From NCBI GenBank assembly GCA_949291545.1, contig CASEWB010000009.1:1-64000 (forward strand): a stretch of 64,000 bases of DNA, written 5' to 3'. The DNA comes from an uncultured bacterium (lineage in GTDB: Bacteria; Elusimicrobiota; Elusimicrobia; Elusimicrobiales; Elusimicrobiaceae). Shown piece after piece: positions 15,965-25,372 of this stretch (positions within the stretch are counted from its first letter, which is position 1; the number at the start of each line of letters is the position of its first letter). The position numbers were made by a program, and so were the translations under genes. The notes below the pieces were generated by a model. It was given only the letters and a program-made list of their open reading frames with translations, made no database searches and was not told the origin of the DNA.

Positions 15965-16963
15965 ATGGCTTTTAATGAATTAGTCCTTCCGCAAAAGATT
16001 CAGTTGGAAGAAAAAACCGCGTCCGACTTCTACGGTAAATTTATCGCAGAACCGTACGAAAGCGGTTACGGCCACACGGTGGGTAACTCCCTGCGCCGGA
16101 TTTTGCTTTCCGGTATGGAAGGCGCCGCCGTCACCGCCGTCAGAATCGCCGGTGCCGTGCATGAATTCAGCACGATTCCGAATGTTCGGGAAGACGTCAT
16201 CAACATTTTGCTCAATTTGAAACGCCTGCGCGTGAAAATGGAAGGCAAAAACCGTGAATATCTGCAGTTGCACGCCGCCAAACCGGGTGTGGTTACCGCT
16301 GCGGATATCGAAGAAATCGACGGTGTGGAAATTGTCAATAAAGACCTGGAACTGGCTACGCTGGAAGTAGGCGGCAGCTTGGAAATGGAAATTGAAATTT
16401 CCCGCGGCAAAGGTTATGTACCGGCCGAAGATTTAGCCAAAATCCAACGCCCTGCCGGGTTTATCCCTGTGGATGCGCTCTTCTCTCCTATCGTGAAGGT
16501 TCACTACGATGTAGAACCCGCCCGCGTAGGCCAGAAGACGGACTACGACCGCTTGATTTTGGAAATCACCACCGATGGAACGTTGCAGCCGGCCCGTGCG
16601 CTTCACCGCGCGGCGGTGTTGCTGTCCAGCTCGCTGCACATTTTTACGATTGAAGGCGAAGATGACTGCGTTGCCACCACCAGCGATGAAGCGGTGGAAG
16701 AACCTGTTTCTATGACGGGTTCCGTGGCGGGCGCGAACGTCAATTCCAAATTGGATGAACTGCTCAACCAGTCCATTGAATTTATTGAATTGTCTTCCCG
16801 CTCCATCAACTGCCTCAAGTCCGAAAACATCAACACGGTGCGCGACTTGGTGAAGATGTCCGAAGACGACTTGAAAATGATCAAGAACTTCGGTGCCAAA
16901 TCGATGGACGAAATCAAAGAAAGACTTGCCGAGATGAAACTTTCGCTCGGTATGAAAATTTAA
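15965..16963 (+). CDS. rpoA: RNA polymerase alpha subunit
   Basis: The 332-residue subunit has the N-terminal dimerisation domain (KFIAEPYESGYGHTVGNSLR, RRILLSGMEGAAVTAVRI, EFSTIPNVREDVINILLNLK) and the C-terminal DNA-binding domain (SRSINCLKSENINTVRDLVK, NFGAKSMDEIKERLAEMKLS). Length is normal. It lies between rpsD and rplQ as in almost all bacteria; TTGGAGGA precedes the ATG. Confidence 0.98.
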   Translation: MAFNELVLPQKIQLEEKTASDFYGKFIAEPYESGYGHTVGNSLRRILLSGMEGAAVTAVRIAGAVHEFSTIPNVREDVINILLNLKRLRVKMEGKNREYLQLHAAKPGVVTAADIEEIDGVEIVNKDLELATLEVGGSLEMEIEISRGKGYVPAEDLAKIQRPAGFIPVDALFSPIVKVHYDVEPARVGQKTDYDRLILEITTDGTLQPARALHRAAVLLSSSLHIFTIEGEDDCVATTSDEAVEEPVSMTGSVAGANVNSKLDELLNQSIEFIELSSRSINCLKSENINTVRDLVKMSEDDLKMIKNFGAKSMDEIKERLAEMKLSLGMKI

Positions 16964-16978
16964 GGAGTAAGTTTTAGT

Positions 16979-17323
16979 ATGATTAAAAATACCGGATACA
17001 GAAAACTTGGCAAGACTGCGTCCCACCGCAAAGCGATGCTGAACAATATGGCCACGAGCATCATCCTTCACGAAGAAGTGAAGACCACCTTGCCCAAAGC
17101 CAAAGAAGTGCGCCGCGTAGTGGAAGGGTTGATTACCCTGGCCAAAGCCAATAACGAACGTGCCGCCAAAGATACGCTCAAAGATGCGGCTGCGCTCAAG
17201 AAGCTGTTTGAAGTGTTGGCTGCCCGCTATGCCAACCGCGCCGGCGGTTTCTGCCGCATTTACCGCGCGGGGCTGCGCCAGGGCGACAACGCTCAAGTAG
17301 CCATCGTTAAATTGGTAGAATAG
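16979..17323 (+). CDS. rplQ: 50S ribosomal protein L17
   Basis: The 114-residue protein starts [20 protein letters not shown], where many homologues have RKLGRTSAHR, and continues [20 protein letters not shown] and the C-terminal [20 protein letters not shown]. It is near the tunnel exit. It is the last ribosomal gene in the cluster, but no terminator follows: mreB starts eight bases later. Confidence 0.98.
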   Translation: MIKNTGYRKLGKTASHRKAMLNNMATSIILHEEVKTTLPKAKEVRRVVEGLITLAKANNERAAKDTLKDAAALKKLFEVLAARYANRAGGFCRIYRAGLRQGDNAQVAIVKLVE

Positions 17324-17331
17324 GGGCGACT

Positions 17332-18375
17332 ATGGTAATAGACTATCTCGGGGGCCTTTTCTCCTCTGACCTGGGAATGGATTTGGGTACGGCCAACTGC
17401 CTGATTTATGTCAAAGACAAAGGCATTGTCCTGCGCGAACCTTCCGTGGTAGCCGTGGAAAGAGAAACCGGCGAAGTGAAAGCCGTAGGTGCGAAAGCCA
17501 AGCAAATGCTCGGCAGAACCCCTGCCAACATCGTGGCCGTGCGCCCGATGAAAAATGGTGTGATTGCGGATTTTGAAGTAACGCAGGAAATGATTCGCTA
17601 CTTTATCCGCAAGGTCCACAGCAGAAGCAGTCTGTTACGTCCTAGAATTGTTATCGGCATTCCCTCGGATATTACCGGCGTGGAAAGACGCGCGGTAGAC
17701 GATGCCGCCCGCCAAGCGGGTGCGCGCGAGGTCTATTTAATCGAAGAGCCCATGGCTTCGGCCATGGGCGCCGATTTGCCGATTGCGGAACCGCATGCCA
17801 GCATGATTGTAGACATTGGCGGCGGCACGACGGAAGTGGCTGTCATTTCCTTAGGTGGAATGGTGGTGGCCAAGTCCATTGACGTGGCCGGCGACGAGCT
17901 GACAGAATGCATTGTGCAGTATTTCCGCAAAAAATACAACCTCATTATTGGCGAAACGACGGCGGAAGAAGTGAAGATTAACTTAGGCTCCGTCTATCCG
18001 CTCAAAGAAGAAAAATCCATGGAAGTAAAAGGGCGCGACCAAACGCAAGGGTTGCCCCGCACGCTGACGGTAACTTCGGAAGAAATCCGCCAAGCACTCA
18101 TGGAACCGGTGCGGCTTATTATTGACGTGATTAAGAGCACACTGGAAGAAACGCCGCCTGAATTGGCCGCCGACTTGGTAGACAGAGGCTTAGTCGTGGC
18201 CGGAGGGGGCAGCTTGCTTAGAGGCATTACCGAACTGATCCGTAAAGAAACGGATATCCCCGTTCACCGTGCGGCCGACCCGCTTAGCTGCGTGGCGCTC
18301 GGTACGGGCAAATTCTTGGAACAATTGAACGAGAAAGGGTCCCGTTTCTTCGGTTCCCGCGGTAAATCTTTCTAG
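17332..18375 (+). CDS. mreB: Rod shape-determining protein MreB
   Basis: MreB is the bacterial actin that organises lateral wall synthesis. The 347-residue product has the phosphate-1 motif [20 protein letters not shown], the [20 protein letters not shown] phosphate-2 motif and [13 protein letters not shown] of the adenosine site. The first ten residues form a short hydrophobic patch ([14 protein letters not shown]), as in MreBs that bind the membrane. The gene is only eight bases behind rplQ and ends before a strong terminator, so it is transcribed with ribosomal genes and separated from mreC. Confidence 0.97.
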   Translation: MVIDYLGGLFSSDLGMDLGTANCLIYVKDKGIVLREPSVVAVERETGEVKAVGAKAKQMLGRTPANIVAVRPMKNGVIADFEVTQEMIRYFIRKVHSRSSLLRPRIVIGIPSDITGVERRAVDDAARQAGAREVYLIEEPMASAMGADLPIAEPHASMIVDIGGGTTEVAVISLGGMVVAKSIDVAGDELTECIVQYFRKKYNLIIGETTAEEVKINLGSVYPLKEEKSMEVKGRDQTQGLPRTLTVTSEEIRQALMEPVRLIIDVIKSTLEETPPELAADLVDRGLVVAGGGSLLRGITELIRKETDIPVHRAADPLSCVALGTGKFLEQLNEKGSRFFGSRGKSF

Positions 18376-18395
18376 CCTAGGCTGCTGAAAAAATT

Positions 18396-18446
18396 TAAAG
18401 CGGACACAGTTCTTTTGGGGACCGTGTCCGCTTTTTGGTTTTTTGA
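18396..18446 (+). terminator. Terminator of the ribosomal-mreB operon
   Basis: AAAGCGGACAC pairs with GTGTCCGCTTT around a 16-base loop and is followed by two T runs (TTTTT, TTTTTT). It closes a transcription unit of over 16 kb. The 140 bases between it and mreC hold no clear gene or strong promoter. Confidence 0.93.
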
Positions 18447-18584
18447 ATATTTTTGTATGGGTGGGTTGCAATCCAGCCAAACTGTGTTTCAACCGCCCAA
18501 AAGGGCCTGCAAGCCCGCGTGCCTAGCGCACAAACCGTTTTATTTACCCGCGGCAAAAAGGGCCGCATGAAGGCAAATTAAATT

Positions 18585-19445
18585 ATGTTACCTCGTAAAA
18601 AATCTCCTAAAAAGCACACGGAGCCCGGCACCAAACGGCGTTTTCTGCTGCCGGTGGCATTTTTGCTTTTTTCATTTTTATTAATGATTTTACCGCTGGA
18701 AGGTTTTGTGTCTTCCGTCAAAGCGGTGCTTGCCTATGTATTTATTCCGCAGGTTCGTTTGGCGCACGGCACGGCTAAATACGCCGAAGACGTTAGCCTG
18801 ACGGTGCGGGAACTCTTGGACGCTCACCGGGAAAACCGCGCCCTCAAACAAGAAATTGAAATGACTAAGCTGCTTGCTTCACAGGCGGAAGCTATTTTGG
18901 ACGAAAACGGCCGTTTGACGGAAATTTTGCAGCTTCGCCCGGCCCAGCGCTGGACGGGGGTGTGGGCAAAAGTAGCTTACCGCGAGCCTACGCAATGGAA
19001 CACCGTGATTATTGACAAAGGCAGCCGGGACGGTATCCGGGAAAGAAGCGCCGTAATTTCTATGGAAGCGGGAAAAGAAGGCTTGGCCGGCGTAGTGGTA
19101 GAAGTAACAGAAAATACGGCCAAAGTACTGTTGGTGCGTGACGAAGACTTTTCTGCCGCGGTGTATTTGGAGCGCGGGCAGGAAGAAGGCCTTTTGGTGG
19201 GCAGTGGAATGCGCCCGGTGCGTATTAAATATATTCCGCTTTTAACCCATGTGGAAAAAGGGGACAAAGTCTTTACGGCAGCTACAAGCAGTATTTTCCC
19301 GGCGGGGATTTTGGTCGGCGAAGTAAGCGGCGTGCGGGGGGACGAAACTTTCCAAACAGCGCTTACAATCAATGTAGAGCCGCAAGTGCACTCGTCTGCG
19401 GTAAAAGAAGTATTTGTAATTTTAGGGAACAAGGACAGAAAATAA
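18585..19445 (+). CDS. mreC: Rod shape-determining protein MreC
   Basis: The 286-residue protein has a basic start, one membrane segment (about residues 21-43, FLLPVAFLLFSFLLMILPLE), a helical coiled coil (about 70-105, LLDAHRENRALKQEIEMTKL) and two beta domains with WNTVIIDKGSRDGIRERSAV and FPAGILVGEVSGV, the usual MreC pattern. MreC links MreB to the periplasmic penicillin-binding protein PBP2. The ribosome binding site is weak (GAAGG about 12 bases before ATG). Two bases separate it from mreD. Confidence 0.96.
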   Translation: MLPRKKSPKKHTEPGTKRRFLLPVAFLLFSFLLMILPLEGFVSSVKAVLAYVFIPQVRLAHGTAKYAEDVSLTVRELLDAHRENRALKQEIEMTKLLASQAEAILDENGRLTEILQLRPAQRWTGVWAKVAYREPTQWNTVIIDKGSRDGIRERSAVISMEAGKEGLAGVVVEVTENTAKVLLVRDEDFSAAVYLERGQEEGLLVGSGMRPVRIKYIPLLTHVEKGDKVFTAATSSIFPAGILVGEVSGVRGDETFQTALTINVEPQVHSSAVKEVFVILGNKDRK

Positions 19446-19447
19446 CT

Positions 19448-19942
19448 ATGTGGAGTTTTATAAAACTGGTTTTTTTGTTTGTATTAGCTACCATTGTGCA
19501 CTGGGCCTTTGCGTCTATTTTTTCCTACTGGGGGCTTAGCGTCAATATGATTTTGGCCTTTGCGGCGGCGTTTTGTGCCGTTTTAAAGCCAGCCTGCGGC
19601 TACCCGGTGGCTTTTATCTGTGGGTTGTTTTTGGACTTTTTCGGCACCAAACTGTTTGGCAACAATGCCTTTACTTTTACGGTGGCCGCGTGTGTGGTGT
19701 ACGACTTGTCCGGCCGGTTTGATTTTGATGCCATTCCGCCGCAAATGGTTACGGTTTTTGGCCTTACTTTTTTGGGCGGAGTTTTAAACAGCTTATTATT
19801 TTGGTGGTTTGCGTCCACCGATATGTGGCCTGGATTTTGGAGCCTATTGGGCGGGTCCGTCGTGACGGGCCTGTTTGCACCGGTTGTTTTTGGGTTGGTG
19901 CGCCGGGTAATGGGCCGAGGGGCGTTAAGCCGGCAGGGATAG
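19448..19942 (+). CDS. mreD: Rod shape-determining protein MreD
   Basis: This 164-residue protein is almost entirely hydrophobic with about five membrane segments and little sequence signature, as is normal for MreD. The position between mreC and mrdA makes the call firm. It has GFICGLFLDFFGTKLFGNNA-like sequence corresponding to the conserved GLLxDxxxGxxxG motif of the family. It acts in the elongasome membrane complex. Confidence 0.9.
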   Translation: MWSFIKLVFLFVLATIVHWAFASIFSYWGLSVNMILAFAAAFCAVLKPACGYPVAFICGLFLDFFGTKLFGNNAFTFTVAACVVYDLSGRFDFDAIPPQMVTVFGLTFLGGVLNSLLFWWFASTDMWPGFWSLLGGSVVTGLFAPVVFGLVRRVMGRGALSRQG

Positions 19943-19954
19943 GGGCGTGGCGAA

Positions 19955-21805
19955 ATGGCCGTTACCAAGATTTTCTTTAATGCGCGTTTGAAGCTGATGA
20001 TGGTACTGGCGGCGGTGGCCGGCGGCGTGATTGCGCTGCGGCTGATAGACATTCAAGTGCTGCGTCACCAGGCGTATTTGGAAATGGCCGAACGCAACCG
20101 CACGCAGATTATTTATCAAACCGCGCCGCGCGGCCGTGTATTTACGGCCGATGGCGTGGCGGTAGCCACCAACGAGCCCTCCTTTAGCTTTTATTACCTG
20201 GGTGGAAGCCAAGATCCCATCTACTTGGAACAGTTAGCGCGCGACTTTGCCCCGCGCTTGAAAATGGACCCGCAAGAGGTGTTGGACAAGGTGGCCGAAG
20301 GCGCCAAAACGGGCAAAGCTGTCTTGCTGGCGGAAAACCTTTCCACCAAAAGCACGGTTTCCTTGCAGGAATTGCAACTTTATTACCCCGGCGTATATTT
20401 GATAGAAGAAACCAAACGCACTTATCCCTACGGTGGGTTTGCCAGCCATCTGCTGGGCTATATCAGCAGTATGGACGACCGCGAATGGCGCAACCGCGAC
20501 CCGCGGCTTGGCTATCGGCTGACGTCCAAAATCGGCAAGAACGGGATTGAAAAAAAGTTCGAACAACAATTAAAGGGCACTGACGGCGGTGTGTACCTGG
20601 AAGTGGACTACCGCGGACGTGTAAAGAGCATTATCCAAGATAAAAAATGGGCCGCCGGGAGCGATGTGTACCTTACGTTGGATTTTAAACTCCAGCAAGC
20701 AGCCGAGGAAGGCCTCAAAAATTCCAAAACCGGCCGCGGCGCCGCCGTAGCGCTGGACCCGCGTACTGGGGCCGTACTGGCAATGGCCAGCGCGCCCGCG
20801 TACGACCCGAATATCTTTGTGCCGTATAGCGACCAGGAAAACCCCAAGCAATCTAAAAAAATTAACGAATACAACCTGGCTATCCAAGGCATTTATCCGC
20901 CCGCTTCTACATTTAAAATCATTACGGCGGCAGCCGCGTTGGAATACGGGCATTTGGACGTCAATAAGAAAATCAACTGCCCCGGGTTTTATGATTCCGG
21001 CCCGCGCGTCTTCCGTTGTTGGGGTAAGCATGGCCCGGTGGATTTACTGGACGGAATGAGCCACTCTTGCGACGTATATTTCTACCAAGTGGCCGCCCAG
21101 ACGGGTTCTGCCGCGATTGAACGCGTGGAACGCAAATTTATGATTGGCCGCCAAACCGGTATTGATTTGCCCGGTGAAAAAGCCGGCAACCTCTATGGCC
21201 CCACCCGCCGCGCCCGCAACAAGACCTATTGGTTTATCGGCGATACGCTAAACTTGTCCATTGGGCAGGGGGAATTGTTGTTTACGCCGCTTAAAATGGC
21301 GCAATTTGCCGCGGCCGTAGCCAGCCGGGGCAATGTATATCGTCCGTATTATGTGGAAAAAATTGTCAGCAACCAAACGGGCAAAACCGAAGTGGTAGGC
21401 AAAACCGAGATTTTGCAAAAAGCCGATTTAAAGCCCGAAACATACGATATGTTGTTTAAAGCGCTTAAGCATACGGTGGAAAGCGGAACCGCCGCCCGTG
21501 TGTGGATTAAAGGGTTGGACGTCTATGGAAAAACCGGCACGGCGCAGAACCCGCACGGGGAAGACCACGGTTGGTTTATGGCGTTTGCCGGAAAGGAAGG
21601 CGAAGAACCGACCATTGCTCTAGCGGTGTTTGTGGAGTTTGGCGAAGGCGGCAGTTCCGCTGCCGGCCCGATTGCCCGCGCAATGTTGGAAGCTTATTTT
21701 GATTTAGACAAACCCGCCGCCAAGCCGGCTGCCGTGCAGGCCCCGGTGCGGACGGAAGAAGATTACCAGGAACTTTTGCCAGGAGAAGAAAATGGCAGCT
21801 TTTAG
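19955..21805 (+). CDS. mrdA: Penicillin-binding protein 2 (peptidoglycan transpeptidase)
   Basis: The 616-residue class B PBP crosslinks peptidoglycan in the lateral wall. It has an N-terminal membrane anchor (about residues 10-30), a dimerisation domain with APRGRVFTADGVAVATNEPS and the transpeptidase domain with the three active-site motifs: STFK (in PPASTFKIITAAAALE), SCD (in MSHSCDVYFY) and KTGTAQN. It lies in mreC-mreD-mrdA-rodA and overlaps rodA by 14 bases. Confidence 0.97.
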   Translation: MAVTKIFFNARLKLMMVLAAVAGGVIALRLIDIQVLRHQAYLEMAERNRTQIIYQTAPRGRVFTADGVAVATNEPSFSFYYLGGSQDPIYLEQLARDFAPRLKMDPQEVLDKVAEGAKTGKAVLLAENLSTKSTVSLQELQLYYPGVYLIEETKRTYPYGGFASHLLGYISSMDDREWRNRDPRLGYRLTSKIGKNGIEKKFEQQLKGTDGGVYLEVDYRGRVKSIIQDKKWAAGSDVYLTLDFKLQQAAEEGLKNSKTGRGAAVALDPRTGAVLAMASAPAYDPNIFVPYSDQENPKQSKKINEYNLAIQGIYPPASTFKIITAAAALEYGHLDVNKKINCPGFYDSGPRVFRCWGKHGPVDLLDGMSHSCDVYFYQVAAQTGSAAIERVERKFMIGRQTGIDLPGEKAGNLYGPTRRARNKTYWFIGDTLNLSIGQGELLFTPLKMAQFAAAVASRGNVYRPYYVEKIVSNQTGKTEVVGKTEILQKADLKPETYDMLFKALKHTVESGTAARVWIKGLDVYGKTGTAQNPHGEDHGWFMAFAGKEGEEPTIALAVFVEFGEGGSSAAGPIARAMLEAYFDLDKPAAKPAAVQAPVRTEEDYQELLPGEENGSF

Positions 21806-23135
21806 AAATTTTAGCCGCCCTGCCGGGCGCAGCCGGTTGGATTACGTCTTATTAGGGGCGATGATTGGGCTGGTGGTGCTGGGGGCATTGTGCATTATGT
21901 CGGCAGTAAACAGCCTGTCGTGGTCCAACTCCGTTGTGCGGACCCATTTGGTCGCGTTGCCCATTGGCGCGCTGGCGTTTTTTGTCGGGTGGAGTTTTAA
22001 CTACCAGATTTTTGACGAGCAATGGAAATACCTGTATGGGTTTATTTTGGCGCTTTTAGTGGGGGTTTTGCTGTTTGGGTCGTACCAGCGTGGCAGCCGC
22101 TCGTGGTTTGTGTTGCCGTTTTTCTCTATGCAGCCGTCCGAAATTTGCCGCGTGTGCACCATTTTGGTGGCGGCCGCTTATTTGGACCGCCGCGGGCAGC
22201 GCATTCGGGACGTGTCCTCTCTGTTTGGGTTGGGGGCGTTGTTGGTGCCAATTTTCGGGCTGATTATGATGCAGCCGGATTTTTCTTCCGTAGTGGTTAC
22301 TTTCCCGGCCATTTTAGTGTTGCTTTTTTGCACGGGGGTGAATGTTTTTTACCTGGGGTTAATCGGCCTGTTTGCGGGGGTGACGGGGTTTTTTACCATT
22401 GCCTGGACGTATATTTATCTGCACCCGGAACTTTTGGACTATTGGATTGTAAACGCTTTTTACCAGTTGGCGCACAGCCCGTGGTATATGGCGGGATTTT
22501 CGGTATTGGTGATTTTGGGCGGTTATTTAACTTGGTGGTTTTTTAAGCAGCTGCGTATTTTTCTGCCTTCGTTTTATTTTGTATTGGCTACGCTGGTAGT
22601 GCTGGCGGGGCTGTTTGGCGGGATTTTTGTGGACCATCAAATGAAACCCCACCAACGCAAACGCGTAGAAACCTTTTTGGCCCCCCGGTCCGACCCGCAA
22701 GGCGCCGGATATAACGTGCTTCAAGCGCAGATTGCGATGGGGGCAGGCGGTATTTGGGGAACGGGGCTTTTTTCGGGCACGCAGTCGCGCCTGGGGTTCG
22801 TACCCGAAAAACACACCGATTTTATTTTGGCCGTAGTGGGGGAAGAGCTCGGCCTATGGGGCACTTTATTGGTGTTGGGGCTTTATTTACTGATTTTGTG
22901 GAGGACGATTGTCGTAGCATACAGCGCCAGCGACCGGTACGGCTATCTAGTCTGTTCGGGCATTTTTGGTATGTTCTTTACTTATATGCTGGTGAACTTT
23001 GGTATGCTTATCGGCATTGTGCCGGTGGCGGGTATTCCGCTGCCGTTTATTTCGTACGGTGGGTCTAACCTAGTGTCCAGTTTGTGGGCGTTGGGGGTGG
23101 TGCAGTCCGTATATGCCCGCCGCATTCGGGCATAA
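21792..23135 (+). CDS. rodA: Peptidoglycan glycosyltransferase RodA
   Basis: RodA is the SEDS-family enzyme that polymerises glycan strands together with PBP2. About ten or eleven membrane segments are seen in 447 residues, with MQPSEICRVCTILVAAAYLD, MMQPDFSSVVVTFPAILVLL, and the catalytic-loop region AQIAMGAGGIWGTGLFSGTQ and VGEELGLWGTLLVL, ending with PLPFISYGGSNLVSSLWALG. It is about 70 residues longer than E. coli RodA because of an extra hydrophobic region in the middle (about 180-280). AGGAGAAG precedes the start, inside mrdA. Confidence 0.96.
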   Translation: MAAFRNFSRPAGRSRLDYVLLGAMIGLVVLGALCIMSAVNSLSWSNSVVRTHLVALPIGALAFFVGWSFNYQIFDEQWKYLYGFILALLVGVLLFGSYQRGSRSWFVLPFFSMQPSEICRVCTILVAAAYLDRRGQRIRDVSSLFGLGALLVPIFGLIMMQPDFSSVVVTFPAILVLLFCTGVNVFYLGLIGLFAGVTGFFTIAWTYIYLHPELLDYWIVNAFYQLAHSPWYMAGFSVLVILGGYLTWWFFKQLRIFLPSFYFVLATLVVLAGLFGGIFVDHQMKPHQRKRVETFLAPRSDPQGAGYNVLQAQIAMGAGGIWGTGLFSGTQSRLGFVPEKHTDFILAVVGEELGLWGTLLVLGLYLLILWRTIVVAYSASDRYGYLVCSGIFGMFFTYMLVNFGMLIGIVPVAGIPLPFISYGGSNLVSSLWALGVVQSVYARRIRA

Positions 23136-23139
23136 AAAG

Positions 23140-23835
23140 ATGATAAACGCGCCAAAAATTTATAAAATGCGTATAGTGTTCCGCGGGCCCAAAAACACCG
23201 CGGGAACGCCTTTTATATTTAATGCCGTACGGAAAATGGTGCTGGCTAGCGGCTTGCCGTTTGAAAAAGCCAAGGTAAACCCCAATTGGCCCCGGTTGGC
23301 CTATGGGCCTGCCCCGGCCAAAGGGCAGCAAGCCGAAAGAGAGTACCTGGATATTTATTTAACCGAACCGGTGGCGGCGGACAAAGTCCGCCCCGCGCTG
23401 GAAGGTGTGGCTCCGGCCGGTATACAACTTTTAAGCATGCAGCGGGTTCCGTATGCTTTGCCGTCCGTGCAAAATTTGGCCGCGGCGGCCCGGTACCGCA
23501 TAGAAGGAGACTTTGCCGCTTATTCCCCGGTGCAGCCGGCGGAAACTTTTTTTAATGCCGCTCGGATTGATGTAGTAACCCGGGCGGAAAACGGCCTGAC
23601 GTTTACGCAGAACGCCAAACCGTTTGTGTTGGAAGCCAAAACCCTTGCGCCAGGCAGGCTGGGTTTAACCTTGGCGTGCGTGGACGGCAAATGGTTCCGC
23701 CCGCAGACGTTGCTGGCGGCGTGGCTGGGGATAGAAATCCCACCGCGGGAAGAAGACTTGACACTGAACGAGTTTACGTTTATCCGGGAAGGGCTTTTTT
23801 GGCGTGACAGCGCCGGCGCCCTCCACTTGATTTAA
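23140..23835 (+). CDS. DUF2344 family protein (radical SAM-linked type)
   Basis: The 231-residue product resembles the DUF2344 (TIGR03936) family: KMRIVFRGPKNTAGTPFIFN, then VLASGLPFEKAKVNPNWPRL and YLDIYLTEPVAADKVRPALE. In many bacteria this domain is fused or adjacent to a B12-binding radical SAM protein and lies just before ribonuclease E/G; here only the DUF2344 part is present, with rng directly behind. The function is not established. ATG 23140 is preferred; ATG 23167 (MRIVF) is an alternative, since no strong ribosome binding site is visible. Confidence 0.85.
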   Translation: MINAPKIYKMRIVFRGPKNTAGTPFIFNAVRKMVLASGLPFEKAKVNPNWPRLAYGPAPAKGQQAEREYLDIYLTEPVAADKVRPALEGVAPAGIQLLSMQRVPYALPSVQNLAAAARYRIEGDFAAYSPVQPAETFFNAARIDVVTRAENGLTFTQNAKPFVLEAKTLAPGRLGLTLACVDGKWFRPQTLLAAWLGIEIPPREEDLTLNEFTFIREGLFWRDSAGALHLI

Positions 23836-23875
23836 CTTTATGCCCCGTAAAACCGGGGGAGAGAGGAATTTTGAT

Positions 23876-25330
23876 ATGAGTAAAAATTTAGAAGGACAGC
23901 CCACCGTAGAAGTATTGGTGAATACGTCTTTTGAAGAAACACGCATTGCCATTTTGGAAGACGAACGCGTCAACGAACTGATTTGGGAACGCCGCGGATC
24001 GCTCAACATTGTGGGCAACATTTATAAAGGCGTGGTGGAAAACGTCCTGCCCGGTATTTCGAGCGCGTTTTTGAATATCGGTTACGAAAAGAACGCCTAT
24101 TTGTACATTTCCGACGTATTAGGCGGCGATAAAAAGAATATCGATAAAGTGCTCCACAAAGGCCAGGAAGTAATGGTGCAAGTGGTTAAAGACGCCATCA
24201 GCACCAAAGGTATGAAAGTGACGATGGACGTTACCTTACCCGGCCGCTACCTGGTGCTTACGCCGCACCAAAGCTTTGTAGGCGTTTCCAAAAATATCGA
24301 AGACTCCGAAGCGCGCCACAAATTAAACGAAATTATGCAGGACTTGGCCGCCAAGCACTTAGACGGTATGGGCTGCATCGTGCGTACGGAAGCCGAAGAA
24401 GCCACCAAAGACGAATTGGAACGCGAAGTAAAATACCTCTACCGCCAGTGGCAGTCTATCGTCAAAAAATTTGAAGCTTCCCGCGCGCCTAAACTCTTGC
24501 ACGAAGATATGGACGCCGTCTTGCAAGTGGCGCGCGACGTACTGTCCGAAAATGCAAAAGTCTATCTGCTCGACAGCAAAAAAGATTACGAACGCGTGCT
24601 GGACTTTGTGGAAAAAAACTCGCCCGATTTGGCCGACCGCGTGAAACTCTACAAAGGCAAAACGCCTATTTTTGAAGCTTATAACATCGAAACGGAAATT
24701 GACAACCTGCGCAAAACCAAACTGCCTTTGCCCAACGGCGGCAGTATTATTATCCAGGAAGCCGAGTCCCTTTGCGCCATTGACGTAAACACCGGTAAAT
24801 TTACGGGTAATAAATCGCAGGAAGAAACCGTCACCCAGACCAACATTGAAGCCGCCAACGAAATTGCCCACCAACTGCGCCTGCGCAACATTGGGGGGAT
24901 TATCGTCATTGATTTTATCGATATGCGCAAAGCTTCCAGCCGCCACCGGGTGGTGGAGGCCTTGGCCCAAGCCGTCCACGGGGACCGCGCCAAAATCCGC
25001 ATTTTGCCCATTACGCGCCTGGGCCTTGTGGAAATGACCCGCGAACGCAAACGCGCGAGCACGGGCAGCTTTATCAGCGAAGAATGCCCCCAGTGCCACG
25101 GTTCGGGGCGTGTGCTCTCGGCCGAGAGTATGCGCATTAAAATCCAGCGCGAAATTTATGATTTAACCAGCGGCCGCCCCGGCGGCAGCCTGCGCGTCGT
25201 GCTGCACCCGGTGTTGGCGGAAGCCATTAAAAACCGGCAAGAAGATATTGAGCAAAACATCCACCGCACGCTTAAGATCCAGGCGGATCCGCAGCTGGCG
25301 TGGGAAGATTATAAAATTGTGTTGGAATAA
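23876..25330 (+). CDS. rng: Ribonuclease G / RNase E-type endoribonuclease
   Basis: This 484-residue endonuclease acts on rRNA and mRNA with a preference for 5'-monophosphate ends. It has an N-terminal S1 domain (GNIYKGVVENVLPGISSAFL and IGYEKNAYLYISDV), the catalytic DNase I-like domain with the two magnesium-binding aspartates (SLCAIDVNTGKFTG and GIIVIDFIDMRKASS) and the zinc-link CPQCHGSGRV. The length corresponds to RNase G without the RNase E scaffold. AGAGGA eight bases upstream selects ATG 23876 over an earlier in-frame ATG at 23840. Confidence 0.95.
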   Translation: MSKNLEGQPTVEVLVNTSFEETRIAILEDERVNELIWERRGSLNIVGNIYKGVVENVLPGISSAFLNIGYEKNAYLYISDVLGGDKKNIDKVLHKGQEVMVQVVKDAISTKGMKVTMDVTLPGRYLVLTPHQSFVGVSKNIEDSEARHKLNEIMQDLAAKHLDGMGCIVRTEAEEATKDELEREVKYLYRQWQSIVKKFEASRAPKLLHEDMDAVLQVARDVLSENAKVYLLDSKKDYERVLDFVEKNSPDLADRVKLYKGKTPIFEAYNIETEIDNLRKTKLPLPNGGSIIIQEAESLCAIDVNTGKFTGNKSQEETVTQTNIEAANEIAHQLRLRNIGGIIVIDFIDMRKASSRHRVVEALAQAVHGDRAKIRILPITRLGLVEMTRERKRASTGSFISEECPQCHGSGRVLSAESMRIKIQREIYDLTSGRPGGSLRVVLHPVLAEAIKNRQEDIEQNIHRTLKIQADPQLAWEDYKIVLE

Positions 25331-25337
25331 ACACCCG

Positions 25338-25357
25338 GGCCCGGCCAAAGCCGGGCC
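25338..25357 (+). repeat. Hairpin without T tract between rng and the amidase gene
   Basis: GGCCCGGC pairs perfectly with GCCGGGCC around CAAA and is not followed by Ts. It sits 16 bases before the next ATG. Similar T-less hairpins lie before other downstream genes in the window. Confidence 0.65.
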
Positions 25358-25372
25358 GCGTAGGGCACGCCT

